This document shows, one piece after another, positions 32,144-41,196 of a stretch of DNA of 64,000 bases. The translations under genes were made by a program, and so were the position numbers. Position 1 is the stretch's first letter. Each line of letters starts with the position of its first letter. The notes beneath the pieces were generated by a model. It saw only the letters and a program-made list of their open reading frames with translations. It was not told where the DNA came from and ran no database searches. Origin of the DNA: SSC3 sp963769585 (lineage in GTDB: Bacteria > Actinomycetota > Actinomycetes > Propionibacteriales > Nocardioidaceae); contig CAVYMJ010000006.1 in NCBI GenBank assembly GCA_963769585.1, positions 1,488,001-1,552,000 of the forward strand, written 5' to 3'.

Positions 32144-32752
32144 TCAGCCCTGGTCGGTGCGGTGGTATGCGCCCTTGTAGAACAACAGGGGGTGCGGAGC
32201 GTCGGAGACTCCGAGATCCTGCACCTGCCCGAGCACGACGTAGTGGTCGCCCGCCTCGTGCACGGCGTACACCGTGCAGTCGACCCAGCCGAGCACGCCG
32301 TCCAGCAACGGAGCGCCGGTCGAGGCCGGCTTCCAACCGATCCCGGCGAACTTCTCGGTGCCGCGGCGGGCGAACTGGTTGGAGATCTCGTCCTGCCCCT
32401 CGGACAGAAGGTTCACACAGAAGAACCCGGCGCGCTGCATCGATGGCCACGCCTGGGAGGTCTTGGCGGGACAGAAGAGCACGAGCGGTGGGTGAAGCGA
32501 GACCGAGGTGAAGGACTGCGCGGTCATCCCGACCGGCTCCCCGTTGGATAGCGAGGTCACCACGGTGACCCCGGACGCGAACCGGCCCAGGACGTCGCGG
32601 AAGTGCCGCTGGGACTCCGGTGAGGCGCCCTCCTCCTCCGACGGCGGCAGCCCGTCCTCGAAGTCGAACTGGTCGAGGAAGGACTCGATGAGCTGCTGGC
32701 TGGGCCAGTTGACCCGGCCTTCTGCGTCATGGGCGAGGACGGGGTCAGCCAC
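32144..32752 (-). CDS. hsaB: HsaB, flavin reductase of the 3-HSA hydroxylase
   Basis: 202 residues from the GTG at 32752, overlapping the hsaC 3' end by eight bases. Flavin-reductase-like split barrel: FRDVLGRFASGVTVVTS, GMTAQSFTSVSLHPPLVLF, GVLGWVDCTVYAVHEAGDHYVVLGQV. It supplies reduced flavin to HsaA, which hydroxylates 3-HSA to the catechol 3,4-DHSA. About 45 extra N-terminal residues are rich in Asp/Glu and lie outside the fold. Confidence 0.93.
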   Translation of the reverse strand: MADPVLAHDAEGRVNWPSQQLIESFLDQFDFEDGLPPSEEEGASPESQRHFRDVLGRFASGVTVVTSLSNGEPVGMTAQSFTSVSLHPPLVLFCPAKTSQAWPSMQRAGFFCVNLLSEGQDEISNQFARRGTEKFAGIGWKPASTGAPLLDGVLGWVDCTVYAVHEAGDHYVVLGQVQDLGVSDAPHPLLFYKGAYHRTDQG

Positions 32753-33638
32753 CGAAGTTATGACCCCAGTACGACACGGCGGTGGACTCGCGCGCCACCC
32801 ACTTGTCGTCCTCGACGGTGAGGCCCTCGCAGCCGTACTCCACGTCGAAACCTCCAGGTGACTTCACGTAGAACGACACCATCTGGTCGTTCATGTGCCG
32901 CCCCAGGGTAGCGCTGAGCGGTGCCTTGTACTTGCGCACCCGCTCCAGCGCCCGGCCGACATGGTCGAGCTTGTCGACCTCGATCATGATGTGCACGCAC
33001 TTGCTCGGGTTCGGCATCGGCAGGAAGGCAAGGCTGTGGTGTCTGGGGTTGCAGCCGAGGAAGCGCAGCCACACCGTCGAGCCGGGCTCCTTGCCCACGA
33101 ACTCCCCCGGCATCCGCATGGAGTCGCGGAGGCGGAACCCGAGGACGTCGTTGTAGAAGCGCAGCGCCTCCACGTCGTCGGAGACGGGAACCACGATGTG
33201 GCCCATGCCCTGCTCGCCGGTCACGAAGGTCTGCGCGTACGGCGTCACCACAGGGCGGCTCTCGTAGGTCGCGCCGTGGTAAAGCTCGAAAACGTTGTCG
33301 AACGGGTCGGTGAACCGGACCAGCTCCTGGACCCGCCGCTCGGCAAGCTCCTCGGCGCTCGCTGACTCGACCGCGACCCCGTGGTCCTTGAGGTGGTCGG
33401 TCGCCTGCGCCAGTGCCTTGTGGTCGGCGACCTCCCAGCCCATGCAGGACAGCTCGTTCTTGTCGCCAGGAAAGACCACGATGCGTGCGGAGAGCTCGTC
33501 CATACGGAAGTAGAGGTTCTCCGGCGTCGGGCCGCGCCCCTCGGCCAGGCCCAGGACCTTGCTGCCGAAGGTGCGCCACTCGTCCAGGTCGGTACTCTCC
33601 ACTCGGACGTAGCCGAGCGACTTGATGTCGATCGTCAT
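32745..33638 (-). CDS. hsaC: HsaC, 3,4-DHSA extradiol dioxygenase
   Basis: 297 residues; the ATG overlaps the hsaD stop (ATGA). Type I extradiol dioxygenase built of two VOC modules. Fe(II) ligands are His147 (GMGHIVV), His216 (KCVHIMIEV) and Glu267 (FDVEYGCEG); His201 in NPRHHSLAF is the conserved second-sphere base. It cleaves the aromatised steroid ring A of 3,4-DHSA in the meta position to 4,9-DSHA. Ring and motif spacing equal mycobacterial HsaC. Confidence 0.96.
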   Translation of the reverse strand: MTIDIKSLGYVRVESTDLDEWRTFGSKVLGLAEGRGPTPENLYFRMDELSARIVVFPGDKNELSCMGWEVADHKALAQATDHLKDHGVAVESASAEELAERRVQELVRFTDPFDNVFELYHGATYESRPVVTPYAQTFVTGEQGMGHIVVPVSDDVEALRFYNDVLGFRLRDSMRMPGEFVGKEPGSTVWLRFLGCNPRHHSLAFLPMPNPSKCVHIMIEVDKLDHVGRALERVRKYKAPLSATLGRHMNDQMVSFYVKSPGGFDVEYGCEGLTVEDDKWVARESTAVSYWGHNFGG

Positions 33639-34519
33639 GACCTCGCCCTCTCCGTGTGCGCCGCCAGGAAGTCCCGGGTGACCGTATGGAACTCCGCCGC
33701 CGCCTCGATCTGCGCCCAGTGTCCGCAGTTGGGGAAGACGTGCAGTCTGGCCTTGGGGATCAGCTTCAACGCGAGCAACGCGCCGTCGAGCGGGTTGACG
33801 CGGTCCTCTCGTCCCCAGGTGAGCAGGGTGTGCTGGCGGAGCTTGTAGGCCTCCCGCCAGAGCATGCCGTCCTCGTAGGTCTCCGGCTTCACGAACGAGG
33901 CCCCCATGGAGGCCATCGCCTCGCGGGTGCCGGGCAGGGTGGCGTTGGCGAGCCGCTCCGCGACGAGCTCAGGGGTGCACAGCGACTGGTCGTGCAGCAT
34001 CACCTTGATGAAGGCCTCCATCGCCTCCGCCGAAGGGTTACCGGCGAAGTCGTAGAGCCGCTTGATCCCCTCGGTCGGGTCCGGCGAGAAGATGTTCTGT
34101 GCCAGGCCCCCCGGGCCCATCAGGACCAGCCTCGCCACGCGCTGGGGGTACTTCAGCGCGAACCGCGTCGCCGTGCCGCCGCCAAGGGAGTTGCCGAGCA
34201 GGTGGATCCGTTCGATCCCCAGCTCGTCGAGCAGAGCCGCGAGGGCATCTGCGGCGAAGGTGAAGTAGTGCCCCTCGACCTCAGGCTTGTCGGAGTCGCC
34301 GAACCCCGGCTGGTCGACGAGCAGCACTCGGAAGTCCTCGGCGAACCGAGGCAGGCAAGCTCCGAAGTTGCTCCACGCCGAGGCTCCCGGGCCCCCACCG
34401 TGGAGCATGACGAGCGGCAGCCCGCCACCGAGACCGGTCGGAGAGCCGGCCTCGTGGTAGTTCAGGGAGAACGCGCCGGCCTTCGCCGACCGCGCCGTGT
34501 CCTGCTTGGAGAGAGTCAT
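33635..34519 (-). CDS. hsaD: HsaD, 4,9-DSHA meta-cleavage-product hydrolase
   Basis: 294 residues from the ATG at 34519; the open frame upstream belongs to hsaA territory. C-C bond hydrolase of the alpha/beta type with triad Ser111 (GNSLGGG), Asp239 (WGREDRVNP) and His267 (NCGHWAQIE), and HGGGPGASAWSNF at the oxyanion hole. It splits 4,9-DSHA into DOHNAA (HIP) and 2-hydroxyhexadienoate. Gap of four bases to hsaA. Confidence 0.96.
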   Translation of the reverse strand: MTLSKQDTARSAKAGAFSLNYHEAGSPTGLGGGLPLVMLHGGGPGASAWSNFGACLPRFAEDFRVLLVDQPGFGDSDKPEVEGHYFTFAADALAALLDELGIERIHLLGNSLGGGTATRFALKYPQRVARLVLMGPGGLAQNIFSPDPTEGIKRLYDFAGNPSAEAMEAFIKVMLHDQSLCTPELVAERLANATLPGTREAMASMGASFVKPETYEDGMLWREAYKLRQHTLLTWGREDRVNPLDGALLALKLIPKARLHVFPNCGHWAQIEAAAEFHTVTRDFLAAHTERARS

Positions 34520-34523
34520 CGAC

Positions 34524-35690
34524 CTAGTACATCCCCGGGTCGATCTTCTGGCCGAACTCGACCGCACCGAACATCCGCAGCGCACGTTCAGGGTCGTTCG
34601 CGGCATGCACTCGGCCGGCGTGTGCGTCACGCCAGGCTCGCTGCAGGTAGGTGCCCTTGGCGAGCGCACGTCCGCCCGAGTTCTCGAAGAGCTGGTCGAT
34701 CGCGGAGATCGCCCGCTCCGTGCCGAGCACCTGGTCGCGGCGGACCTTCAGGCGCAGCTGCAGCGGGATCGTCTCACCACGTTCGACGTACGCCTGCTCC
34801 TCGCGGATGTTGTTCATCAGCAACGCCCAGGCAGCGTCGATGTCACTGGAGGCTCGCGCGATGCGTACGTTGGCGAACGGGTCGTCGACCGCCTTCTCGC
34901 CGATGTACGCCGCCCGCACGCGCTTGCGCTGCATCTCGACGTGCTCCTCGTACGCGCCGTAGGCCATCCCGATGATCGGCGTGGTGATCGTCGAGGTGAA
35001 GATCGAGTGGAACGGCAGCTTGTAGAGGTTGGAGGTGTTGACCTCCTGGCCGGGGCCCTTGCAGGCACCGGTCTCTCCCATGGACAGAGTGAACGCGTCG
35101 GGCACAAAGACGTCGTCGACGACGATGTCGTTGGAGCCGGTGCCGGCCAGGCCGACGACGTTCCACACGTCCTCGATGGTGTAGTCGCTGCGCGGGACCA
35201 TGAAGGTCTTGAAGTCGACGACCTGCCCCTCGGCGTTCCAGACCAGGCCGCCCAGCAGGACCCAGGTGGCATGGTCGCAGCCGGAGGAGAAGGACCACTT
35301 GCCGCTGAGCCGGTAGCCACCCTCGACCAGGGTCGCCTTGCCGGTGGGCGCGTACGAGCTGGACAGCCGTGTGGTCGTGTCGTTGCCCCACACCGCCTGC
35401 TGCGCCTCGTCGGCGAAGAGCGCTACCTGCCACGGGTGCACGCCGAGCACGCTGGAGACCCAGCCCGTGGCCCCGTCTGCACCGGCGATGACCTTGACCG
35501 CGGTGAAGAAGTCGACCGGGTCGGACTCGAGCCCGTCGTACCGTTTGGGCTGGAGCATCCGGAAGAAGCCGGCACCCTCGAGGTCCTTGATCGAGGCCTC
35601 GGGGACAACCCGTAGGCGCTCGCCCTCCTCGGCACGCTCACGCAGCTGTGGCAAGAGGTCGCGGACGGCGTCCAGAACTGCCTGCGTCAT
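34524..35690 (-). CDS. hsaA: HsaA, oxygenase subunit of the 3-HSA hydroxylase
   Basis: 388 residues, ATG 35690 with AGGAGACCCC just before it. Acyl-CoA-dehydrogenase-fold flavin monooxygenase: GAGFFRMLQPKRYDGLE, SGKWSFSSGCDHATWVLLGGL, VVGLAGTGSNDIVVDDVFVP, and GGRALAKGTYLQRAWRDAHAGRVHA are the HsaA blocks. It uses reduced flavin from HsaB to hydroxylate 3-HSA. First gene of hsaA-hsaD-hsaC-hsaB, with a KstR-type box 38 bases upstream. Confidence 0.96.
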   Translation of the reverse strand: MTQAVLDAVRDLLPQLRERAEEGERLRVVPEASIKDLEGAGFFRMLQPKRYDGLESDPVDFFTAVKVIAGADGATGWVSSVLGVHPWQVALFADEAQQAVWGNDTTTRLSSSYAPTGKATLVEGGYRLSGKWSFSSGCDHATWVLLGGLVWNAEGQVVDFKTFMVPRSDYTIEDVWNVVGLAGTGSNDIVVDDVFVPDAFTLSMGETGACKGPGQEVNTSNLYKLPFHSIFTSTITTPIIGMAYGAYEEHVEMQRKRVRAAYIGEKAVDDPFANVRIARASSDIDAAWALLMNNIREEQAYVERGETIPLQLRLKVRRDQVLGTERAISAIDQLFENSGGRALAKGTYLQRAWRDAHAGRVHAANDPERALRMFGAVEFGQKIDPGMY

Positions 35691-35727
35691 GGGGTCTCCT
35701 CGAAGTGTCAGTGTTCCCTGTCAATAC

Positions 35728-35741
35728 TAGAACACGTTCTC
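35728..35741. promoter_or_regulatory. KstR-type operator upstream of hsaA
   Basis: TAGAACACGTTCTC: core AGAACACGTTCT is a perfect palindrome; only the last consensus position (A) differs. It lies between the hsaA start and the end of hsaF and should act on the hsaADCB operon. Confidence 0.83.
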
Positions 35742-35814
35742 GTTTTGGGCCAGTGGGCCCTTCGCGACCCGCCGAGACGTCGGAACTGAACCCGACCTGT
35801 CGGCGGCAGCGGAG

Positions 35815-36879
35815 TCAGGGGTTGGCGTCCTGCTTGGCCTTGAGCTGGAGCGCGATGTCGATGAGCTGGTCCTCCTGACCGCCGATCAGCTTGCGGGCGC
35901 CTGCCTCCAGGAGGATCTGGGCGCCGCTCACGCCGTATCGCTCCGCCTGACGCTCCGCGTGCTTGAGGAACGACGAGTAGACCCCGGCGTACCCCATCAT
36001 CAGCGTCATCCGGTTCAGCGTGCACTCCGACGGCATGGTCGGGAGTACGACGTCCTCGGCCGCATCGACGATCTTCAGGAAGTCCACACCCGTCCGCCAG
36101 CCGAGCTTGTCGCAGACCCCGACGAACGCCTCGAGAGGCGTGTTCCCCGCGCCCGCTCCGTAGCGGCGTACCGACCCGTCGATCTGGGTCGCCCCGTTGC
36201 GAGCCGCGATGATGGTGTTGGCCACGCCGAGCCCGAGGTTCTCGTGGCCATGGAAGCCGACGCTGGCCTCGGATCCGATCTCAGCGACCAACGCGGCCAC
36301 CCGGTCTCCGGTCGCCTCCATGATCAGGGCGCCGGCCGAGTCGACCACGTAGACGCACTGGCACCCCGCGTCGACCATGATCCTGGCCTGCTTGGCGAGC
36401 ATCTCTGGGGGCTGGGTGTGGCTCATCATCAGGAAGCCGACCGTCTCAAGGCCCAGCTCCCGGGCCAGCCTGAAGTGCTGCTCGGAGGTGTCCGCCTCGG
36501 TGCAGTGGGTGGCGATCCGGCAGATCACCCCACCGTTGTCCTGGGCCGCCCGGATGTCGTCCTTGGTCCCGACGCCGGGCAGCATCAGGAAGGCGATCCT
36601 GGCCCGCTTCGCGGTCTCGGCCGCGATCTTGATCAGCTCCTGCTCCGGCGTACGGGAGAAGCCGTAGTTGAACGACGACCCGCCGAGCCCGTCCCCATGG
36701 GTGACTTCCAGGACCGGCACGCCGGACTCGTCCAGGGCTGCGACGATGTCGCGCACCTCGGTAGCGGTGAACTGGTGCCGCTTGTGATGTGAGCCGTCGC
36801 GCAGCGAGGTGTCGGTCAGCCGCAGGTCGAGGGTGTCGTCGAAGGTGACGGGCAGCTGGTTCTCCGGTCGCGTGCTCAT
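35815..36879 (-). CDS. hsaF: HsaF, 4-hydroxy-2-oxohexanoate aldolase
   Basis: 354 residues; the ATG overlaps the hsaG stop (ATGA). DRE-TIM/BphI-type aldolase with Asp28 (TSLRDGSHH) and His210/His212 (GFHGHENLG) binding Mn(II). It cleaves 4-hydroxy-2-oxohexanoate to pyruvate and propionaldehyde, the latter channelled to HsaG. Last of hsaE-hsaG-hsaF. Confidence 0.95.
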   Translation of the reverse strand: MSTRPENQLPVTFDDTLDLRLTDTSLRDGSHHKRHQFTATEVRDIVAALDESGVPVLEVTHGDGLGGSSFNYGFSRTPEQELIKIAAETAKRARIAFLMLPGVGTKDDIRAAQDNGGVICRIATHCTEADTSEQHFRLARELGLETVGFLMMSHTQPPEMLAKQARIMVDAGCQCVYVVDSAGALIMEATGDRVAALVAEIGSEASVGFHGHENLGLGVANTIIAARNGATQIDGSVRRYGAGAGNTPLEAFVGVCDKLGWRTGVDFLKIVDAAEDVVLPTMPSECTLNRMTLMMGYAGVYSSFLKHAERQAERYGVSGAQILLEAGARKLIGGQEDQLIDIALQLKAKQDANP

Positions 36880-37775
36880 GCCATCGCTCCTGCGATCTTC
36901 TCGCCGACCTGGGTGGCGGCTGCGGTCATGATGTCGAGGTTCCCCGAGTACGGCGGCAGGAAGTCACCCGCGCCCTCCACCTCGACGAAGACCGAGACCA
37001 GCGTGCGGCCCTTGGTGTAGTCGGACGGCGGATCGATCTGCGGGTCCTGCAGCAGCCGGTAGCCCGGCACGTAACGCTGTACGTCGGCGACCATCTGGTG
37101 CACCGACTCCTTGATGGCGTCCTGCGACTCCTCGTACGCCGAGGGGTCGACCGCGCAGAAGATCGTGTCCCTCATGATCATCGGCGGCTCGGCGGGGTTG
37201 AGGATGATGATCGCCTTCCCGACCTCGGCGCCACCGATGGTCTCGACGCCCCGGCTCGTGGTGCGGGTGAACTCGTCGATGTTCTGACGCGTGCCGGGGC
37301 CGGCGCTCACCGAGGACACCGAGGCGACGATCTCGGCGTACGAGACCGGGACCACACGCGAGACCGCCGCCACCATCGGGATGGTCGCCTGGCCGCCGCA
37401 GGTGATCATGTTGACGTTCATCTTGTCGAGGTGCTCGTCGCCGTTGACCGGGGGGATGACGGCGGGACCGACCGCGGCCGGCGTCAGGTCCACCGCACGG
37501 ATTCCGGCCTCCTGGTAGCGGGGCGCGTACTCGCGGTGGACGTACGCCGAGGTCGCCTCGAAGACCAGGTCGGGAAGCTGGTCCTGCTTGAGCAGCCAGT
37601 CGACGCCCTCGTGGGTGGCGACCAGGCCCAGGTCGGCGGCCCGCTTGAGGCCCTCGCTGTCGGGGTCCACGCCGACCATCCAGCGCGGCTCGATGCGGTC
37701 GCTGCGCAGTAGCTTGTACATCAGGTCGGTGCCGATGTTCCCCGACCCGACGATGGCTGCGGTCTTCTTGGTCAT
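36876..37775 (-). CDS. hsaG: HsaG, acylating propionaldehyde dehydrogenase
   Basis: 299 residues from the ATG at 37775. NAD site GSGNIGTD (11-18), catalytic Cys126 (MITCGGQAT), SAGPGTRQNIDEFTRTT. It partners HsaF and converts propionaldehyde plus CoA to propionyl-CoA. Eight bases follow the hsaE stop. The upstream open frame antisense to the hsaE coding strand is not used. Confidence 0.95.
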   Translation of the reverse strand: MTKKTAAIVGSGNIGTDLMYKLLRSDRIEPRWMVGVDPDSEGLKRAADLGLVATHEGVDWLLKQDQLPDLVFEATSAYVHREYAPRYQEAGIRAVDLTPAAVGPAVIPPVNGDEHLDKMNVNMITCGGQATIPMVAAVSRVVPVSYAEIVASVSSVSAGPGTRQNIDEFTRTTSRGVETIGGAEVGKAIIILNPAEPPMIMRDTIFCAVDPSAYEESQDAIKESVHQMVADVQRYVPGYRLLQDPQIDPPSDYTKGRTLVSVFVEVEGAGDFLPPYSGNLDIMTAAATQVGEKIAGAMA

Positions 37776-37783
37776 CTGTGTCC

Positions 37784-38569
37784 TCACTTGAACGAGAGCT
37801 CGACGGTGCCGAGGCCGTCGAAGACGGCGCGGAAGTCGTCGCCAGCAGCTGCGTCGATCGCCTTGTGCACCGAGCCAGGCAGGATGACGTGCCCGGCCTG
37901 GAGCCTGACGCCGAAGGACGCCACTTTGCGCGCCAGCCAGGCGACCGCGGTCACCGGATTGCCCAGCACGGCGTCGGACCGCCCGGAGGCAACCTCGTCG
38001 CCGTTCTTGTACAGCCGCGCCTGGATCTTCAGCAGGTCGAGGTCCGCCGGCTTGACCCGCTCGTGGCCCAACACGAACCCGGCAGACGAGGCGTTGTCGG
38101 CGATCGTGTCCACGATGCCGATCTTCCAGTCCCGGATGCGGCTGTCGATCAGCTCGATGCTCGGTGCCACAGCCTCGGTGGCCCGCAGCACGTCCTGCTC
38201 GGTGCAGTTCTGACCCGGCAGCGCGTCCCCCAGGATGAAGGCCACCTCGACCTCGACACGGGGGTAGCAGTAGCGGTCCGCCGCGACCGGCACCTCGGGG
38301 AAGCACTCCATGTCCGAGAGCAGGTGACCGTAGTCGGGTTCGTCGACCCCCATCATCTCCTGCATCGCCTGCGAGGAGAGCCCCACCTTGTGGCCGCGGA
38401 CGGTCGCTCCGGCCTCGATCCTGCGACGGATGTTGATGAGCTGGACCTGGTAGGCGTCGACGACGTCCATGCCAGGAAAGGTGTCGACGATCTTGGGGAG
38501 CGGGACCCGGTCCCGCTCCGCTCCGGCGAGCGCGTCGGCGACCTCGAGACGTACGTCGTCAGTCAGCAT
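37784..38569 (-). CDS. hsaE: HsaE, 2-hydroxyhexa-2,4-dienoate hydratase
   Basis: 261 residues, FAH-like fold (KVGLSSQAMQEMMGVDEPDYG, PRVEVEVAFILGD with the metal-binding Glu pair, NASSAGFVLG). It hydrates 2-hydroxyhexadienoate from the HsaD reaction. Its ATG is only 30 bases from the divergent kstD start; no Shine-Dalgarno exists, and TATAGT lies exactly six bases upstream on the coding strand, so translation is probably leaderless. Confidence 0.95.
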   Translation of the reverse strand: MLTDDVRLEVADALAGAERDRVPLPKIVDTFPGMDVVDAYQVQLINIRRRIEAGATVRGHKVGLSSQAMQEMMGVDEPDYGHLLSDMECFPEVPVAADRYCYPRVEVEVAFILGDALPGQNCTEQDVLRATEAVAPSIELIDSRIRDWKIGIVDTIADNASSAGFVLGHERVKPADLDLLKIQARLYKNGDEVASGRSDAVLGNPVTAVAWLARKVASFGVRLQAGHVILPGSVHKAIDAAAGDDFRAVFDGLGTVELSFK

Positions 38570-38575
38570 GACGAA

Positions 38576-38593
38576 ACTATAACCTGTTACAGT
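38576..38593. promoter_or_regulatory. Shared KstR operator and mirrored leaderless promoters of hsaE and kstD
   Basis: TATAACCTGTTACA (38578-38591) fits TNNAACNNGTTNNA completely and its centre (38584.5) is exactly midway between the two start codons (38569 and 38600). Rightward -10 TACAGT is 38588-38593; leftward -10 TATAGT runs 38581 to 38576. Each is followed by six bases and the start codon, so one repressor dimer covers both -10 elements. Confidence 0.8.
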
Positions 38594-38599
38594 TTTACG

Positions 38600-40261
38600 G
38601 TGCTACCAGAGGAGACCACCACCGTTGACGTCCTCGTTGTCGGGAGCGGCGCTGCAGGGATGACCGCAGCGCTGACTGCCGCCAAACAGGGCCTCGAGAC
38701 ACTGCTGGTGGAGAAGAGCGAGTACTTCGGCGGCTCGACTGCCAGGTCCGGTGGCGGCGTCTGGGTCCCCGGCAACTACGCCCTGCGGGCGGCGGGTGTC
38801 CAGGACACCCTCGAAGCCCAGAAGCAGTACCTGGACAGCATCGTCGGCGACGTCGTCCCGAAGGTCCGCCGCGACACCTTCATCGAGCGCGGGCCGGAGA
38901 TGATGGACTTCGTCCGGGAGACCACGCCGGTGCGGTTCTGCTGGGTCCCGGACTACGCGGACTACCACCCGGAGCAGCCGGGCGGTCGGGCCGGGGGCCG
39001 GAGCGTCGAGCCGGTTCCTCTCGACGGACGCATCATCGGGGACGAGCTGAGCCACCTCCACCCGCCGTACACCAAGGCGCCGGTGAACATGGTGGTCACC
39101 CAGGCCAACTTCCGCTGGATCAGCCTCGGCCTGCGCACGCTGCGCGGCCCCATCACCATGTTCAAGGTCTTCCTGCGCCGAATGCTGGCGATCCTCCTCG
39201 GCCGCAAGATGTACGGAATGGGCAACGCGCTGGCGATCGGACTGCGCAAGGGTCTGCAGGATGCGGGCGTCCCGGTCTGGTACGAGGCGCAGCTGACCGA
39301 CCTGTGGATCGAGAACGGCCGGGTGGTCGGTGCCGTCGTCTCCCGCCAAGGAGCGCCTACCCGGATCCGCGCCCGGCGCGGCGTCGTCCTGGGCAGCGGG
39401 GGCTACGAGAAGAACCTCGAGATGCGCGAGAAGTACCAGCCGCGTCCCACCTCGGTCGAGTGGACCACCGGGGCTGCCAGCAACGAGGGCGACGGCATCC
39501 TCGCCGGGATCGCCGCCGGAGCTGACATCGCCCTGATGGACGACGCTTGGTGGGGACCGACCATCCCGCTCCCCCGTGGCCCGTGGTTCTGCCTGGCCGA
39601 GCGGAACCTTCCGGGCTCCATCATGGTCAACGCTGCCGCCAAGCGCTTCATGAACGAGGCCCTGCCGTACGTCGAGGCCGGCCACGCCATCTACGCCGGC
39701 GAGGCGACCGGAGTCCAGCATGTCCCGTGCTGGATGATCCTCGACCAGCGCTACCGCAACCGGTATCTCTTCGCCGGGCTGGGACCACGCCAGCCCTTCC
39801 CGGGCCGCTGGTACAAGCACGGAACGATCTTCAAGGCGGACACCCTCGAGGCTCTGGCCGAGCAGATCGGTCTGCCGACCGGTGCCCTCAGCGACACCGT
39901 TGACCGCTTCAACGGGTTCGCGCACTCCGGCGTCGACGAGGACTTCCACCGGGGCGAGAGCGCCTACGACCGGTACTACTCCGACCCCACGGTGAAGCCG
40001 AACCCGTCCCTGCACTCGATCGACCAGGGACCCTTCTACGCGGTCAAGGTGGTTCCGGGCGACCTCGGCACCAAGGGCGGCCTGGTCACCGACGAGCGCG
40101 CCCGCGTCCTGCGTCACGACGGCTCGGTCATCGACGGACTCTACGCGGCGGGAAATACCTCGGCTGCGGTCATGGGCCGCACCTATGCCGGGCCCGGAGC
40201 GACCATCGGGCCGGCCATGGTGTTCGGCTACCTGGCCGCGCTGGACCTGGCAGGAGACTGA
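38600..40261 (+). CDS. kstD: 3-ketosteroid delta-1-dehydrogenase KstD
   Basis: 553 residues from the GTG at 38600. FAD fumarate-reductase family: dinucleotide site VVGSGAAGMTAAL (about 14-26), YFGGSTARSGGGVWVPGNY, C-terminal GLYAAGNTSAAVMGRTYAGPGATIGPAMVFGY, which holds the conserved Tyr and Gly of the KstD active site. It introduces the C1-C2 double bond into ring A, which leads with 9alpha-hydroxylation to ring B opening. Leaderless promoter; followed after two bases by the MaoC gene, as Rv3537-Rv3538. Confidence 0.95.
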   Translation: MLPEETTTVDVLVVGSGAAGMTAALTAAKQGLETLLVEKSEYFGGSTARSGGGVWVPGNYALRAAGVQDTLEAQKQYLDSIVGDVVPKVRRDTFIERGPEMMDFVRETTPVRFCWVPDYADYHPEQPGGRAGGRSVEPVPLDGRIIGDELSHLHPPYTKAPVNMVVTQANFRWISLGLRTLRGPITMFKVFLRRMLAILLGRKMYGMGNALAIGLRKGLQDAGVPVWYEAQLTDLWIENGRVVGAVVSRQGAPTRIRARRGVVLGSGGYEKNLEMREKYQPRPTSVEWTTGAASNEGDGILAGIAAGADIALMDDAWWGPTIPLPRGPWFCLAERNLPGSIMVNAAAKRFMNEALPYVEAGHAIYAGEATGVQHVPCWMILDQRYRNRYLFAGLGPRQPFPGRWYKHGTIFKADTLEALAEQIGLPTGALSDTVDRFNGFAHSGVDEDFHRGESAYDRYYSDPTVKPNPSLHSIDQGPFYAVKVVPGDLGTKGGLVTDERARVLRHDGSVIDGLYAAGNTSAAVMGRTYAGPGATIGPAMVFGYLAALDLAGD

Positions 40262-40263
40262 GC

Positions 40264-41133
40264 ATGCCTATCGACCCGCACAAGGCCATCGGCGCGGACC
40301 TCGGGCCGATCCCGGTCAGCTGGGACTTCTCCCAGGTGCTGCTCTACCACCTCGCGATCGGGGCCGGCTCCAACCCGGGTGACCAGCTCGACCCGAAGGC
40401 GCTGCGCTACACCCTGGAGAACGATCTGGGGGTGCTCCCCACCTTCGCGGTCATCGCACCGACCTTCTCCGAGACCGACGCACCTTCGCTCGACCTCCCC
40501 GGCTGCGACATCAACCTGGCCCAGGTCGTCCACGGGGCCCAGGAGGTGCACCTTGCCAAACCGCTGCCGACCTCGGCTGAGGGGCTCACCCTGAGCCGAC
40601 GCATCAGCGATGTGTGGGACAAGGGCAAGGCTGCGGTGATTTGGCAGGAGCACGAGGCGCACGACGCCGCAGGCGAGCTGGTCTACCGCACCAGGTCGTC
40701 GATCTTCGTCAAGGGTGAGGGTGGCTTCGGCGGCTCCCGCGGTACGTCGCAGGCGGTCACCCTCCCCGAGCGTGCACCCGACGCCACCTCGTCGTACGCG
40801 ACCACGCCCAACCAGGCACTGCTCTACCGCCTGTGCGGTGACCGCAACCCGCTGCATTCAGACCCTGAGTTCGCCGCGTCGGCCGGCTTCCCGGCGCCGA
40901 TCCTGCACGGGCTGTGCACCTATGGCATCACCGCCAGGCTCGTGGTCGACGCGCTGCTCGACTCAGACGTGACCAGAGTTGGCGGCTTCGCTGCCCGGTT
41001 CGCCGGAGTCGTCTTCCCGGGCGAGACGATCAACGTCGCCGCATGGGACGAGGGCGACCGGATCCTGATCAACGCGACCGTCGGAACCGACGACCGGCCC
41101 GCGCTCGCGGACTGTGTGCTGACCAAGCTCTAG
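40264..41133 (+). CDS. MaoC-family (R)-enoyl-CoA hydratase (Rv3538/Hsd4B-like)
   Basis: 289 residues, ATG 40264 behind GGCAGGAG of the kstD end. Double hot-dog protein: a degenerate N-terminal half and a C-terminal half with the hydratase-2 motif GDRNPLHSDPEFAASAGFPAPILHG, catalytic Asp193 and His198. Position after kstD matches Rv3538, the second-hydratase partner of side-chain beta-oxidation in mycobacteria (also called Hsd4B or ChsH3-like in some texts, hence no symbol). Operon with kstD. Confidence 0.9.
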   Translation: MPIDPHKAIGADLGPIPVSWDFSQVLLYHLAIGAGSNPGDQLDPKALRYTLENDLGVLPTFAVIAPTFSETDAPSLDLPGCDINLAQVVHGAQEVHLAKPLPTSAEGLTLSRRISDVWDKGKAAVIWQEHEAHDAAGELVYRTRSSIFVKGEGGFGGSRGTSQAVTLPERAPDATSSYATTPNQALLYRLCGDRNPLHSDPEFAASAGFPAPILHGLCTYGITARLVVDALLDSDVTRVGGFAARFAGVVFPGETINVAAWDEGDRILINATVGTDDRPALADCVLTKL

Positions 41134-41196
41134 CCGGAAGGACAAATGTTCCCCGGCGGGGGGCAGATTCTTCGGCGCAGCCTGCACAATCCAGGG

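Noticed and set aside
33656..34975. Long rightward open frame of 439 codons opposite hsaD/hsaA
   Set aside because: Shadow of the well-matched hsaD and hsaA genes on the other strand; composition is Arg/Pro-rich and no motif is present. High GC keeps stops rare.
38603..40117. 504-codon leftward frame opposite kstD
   Set aside because: Antisense shadow; kstD is unmistakable and the antisense translation has no domain.
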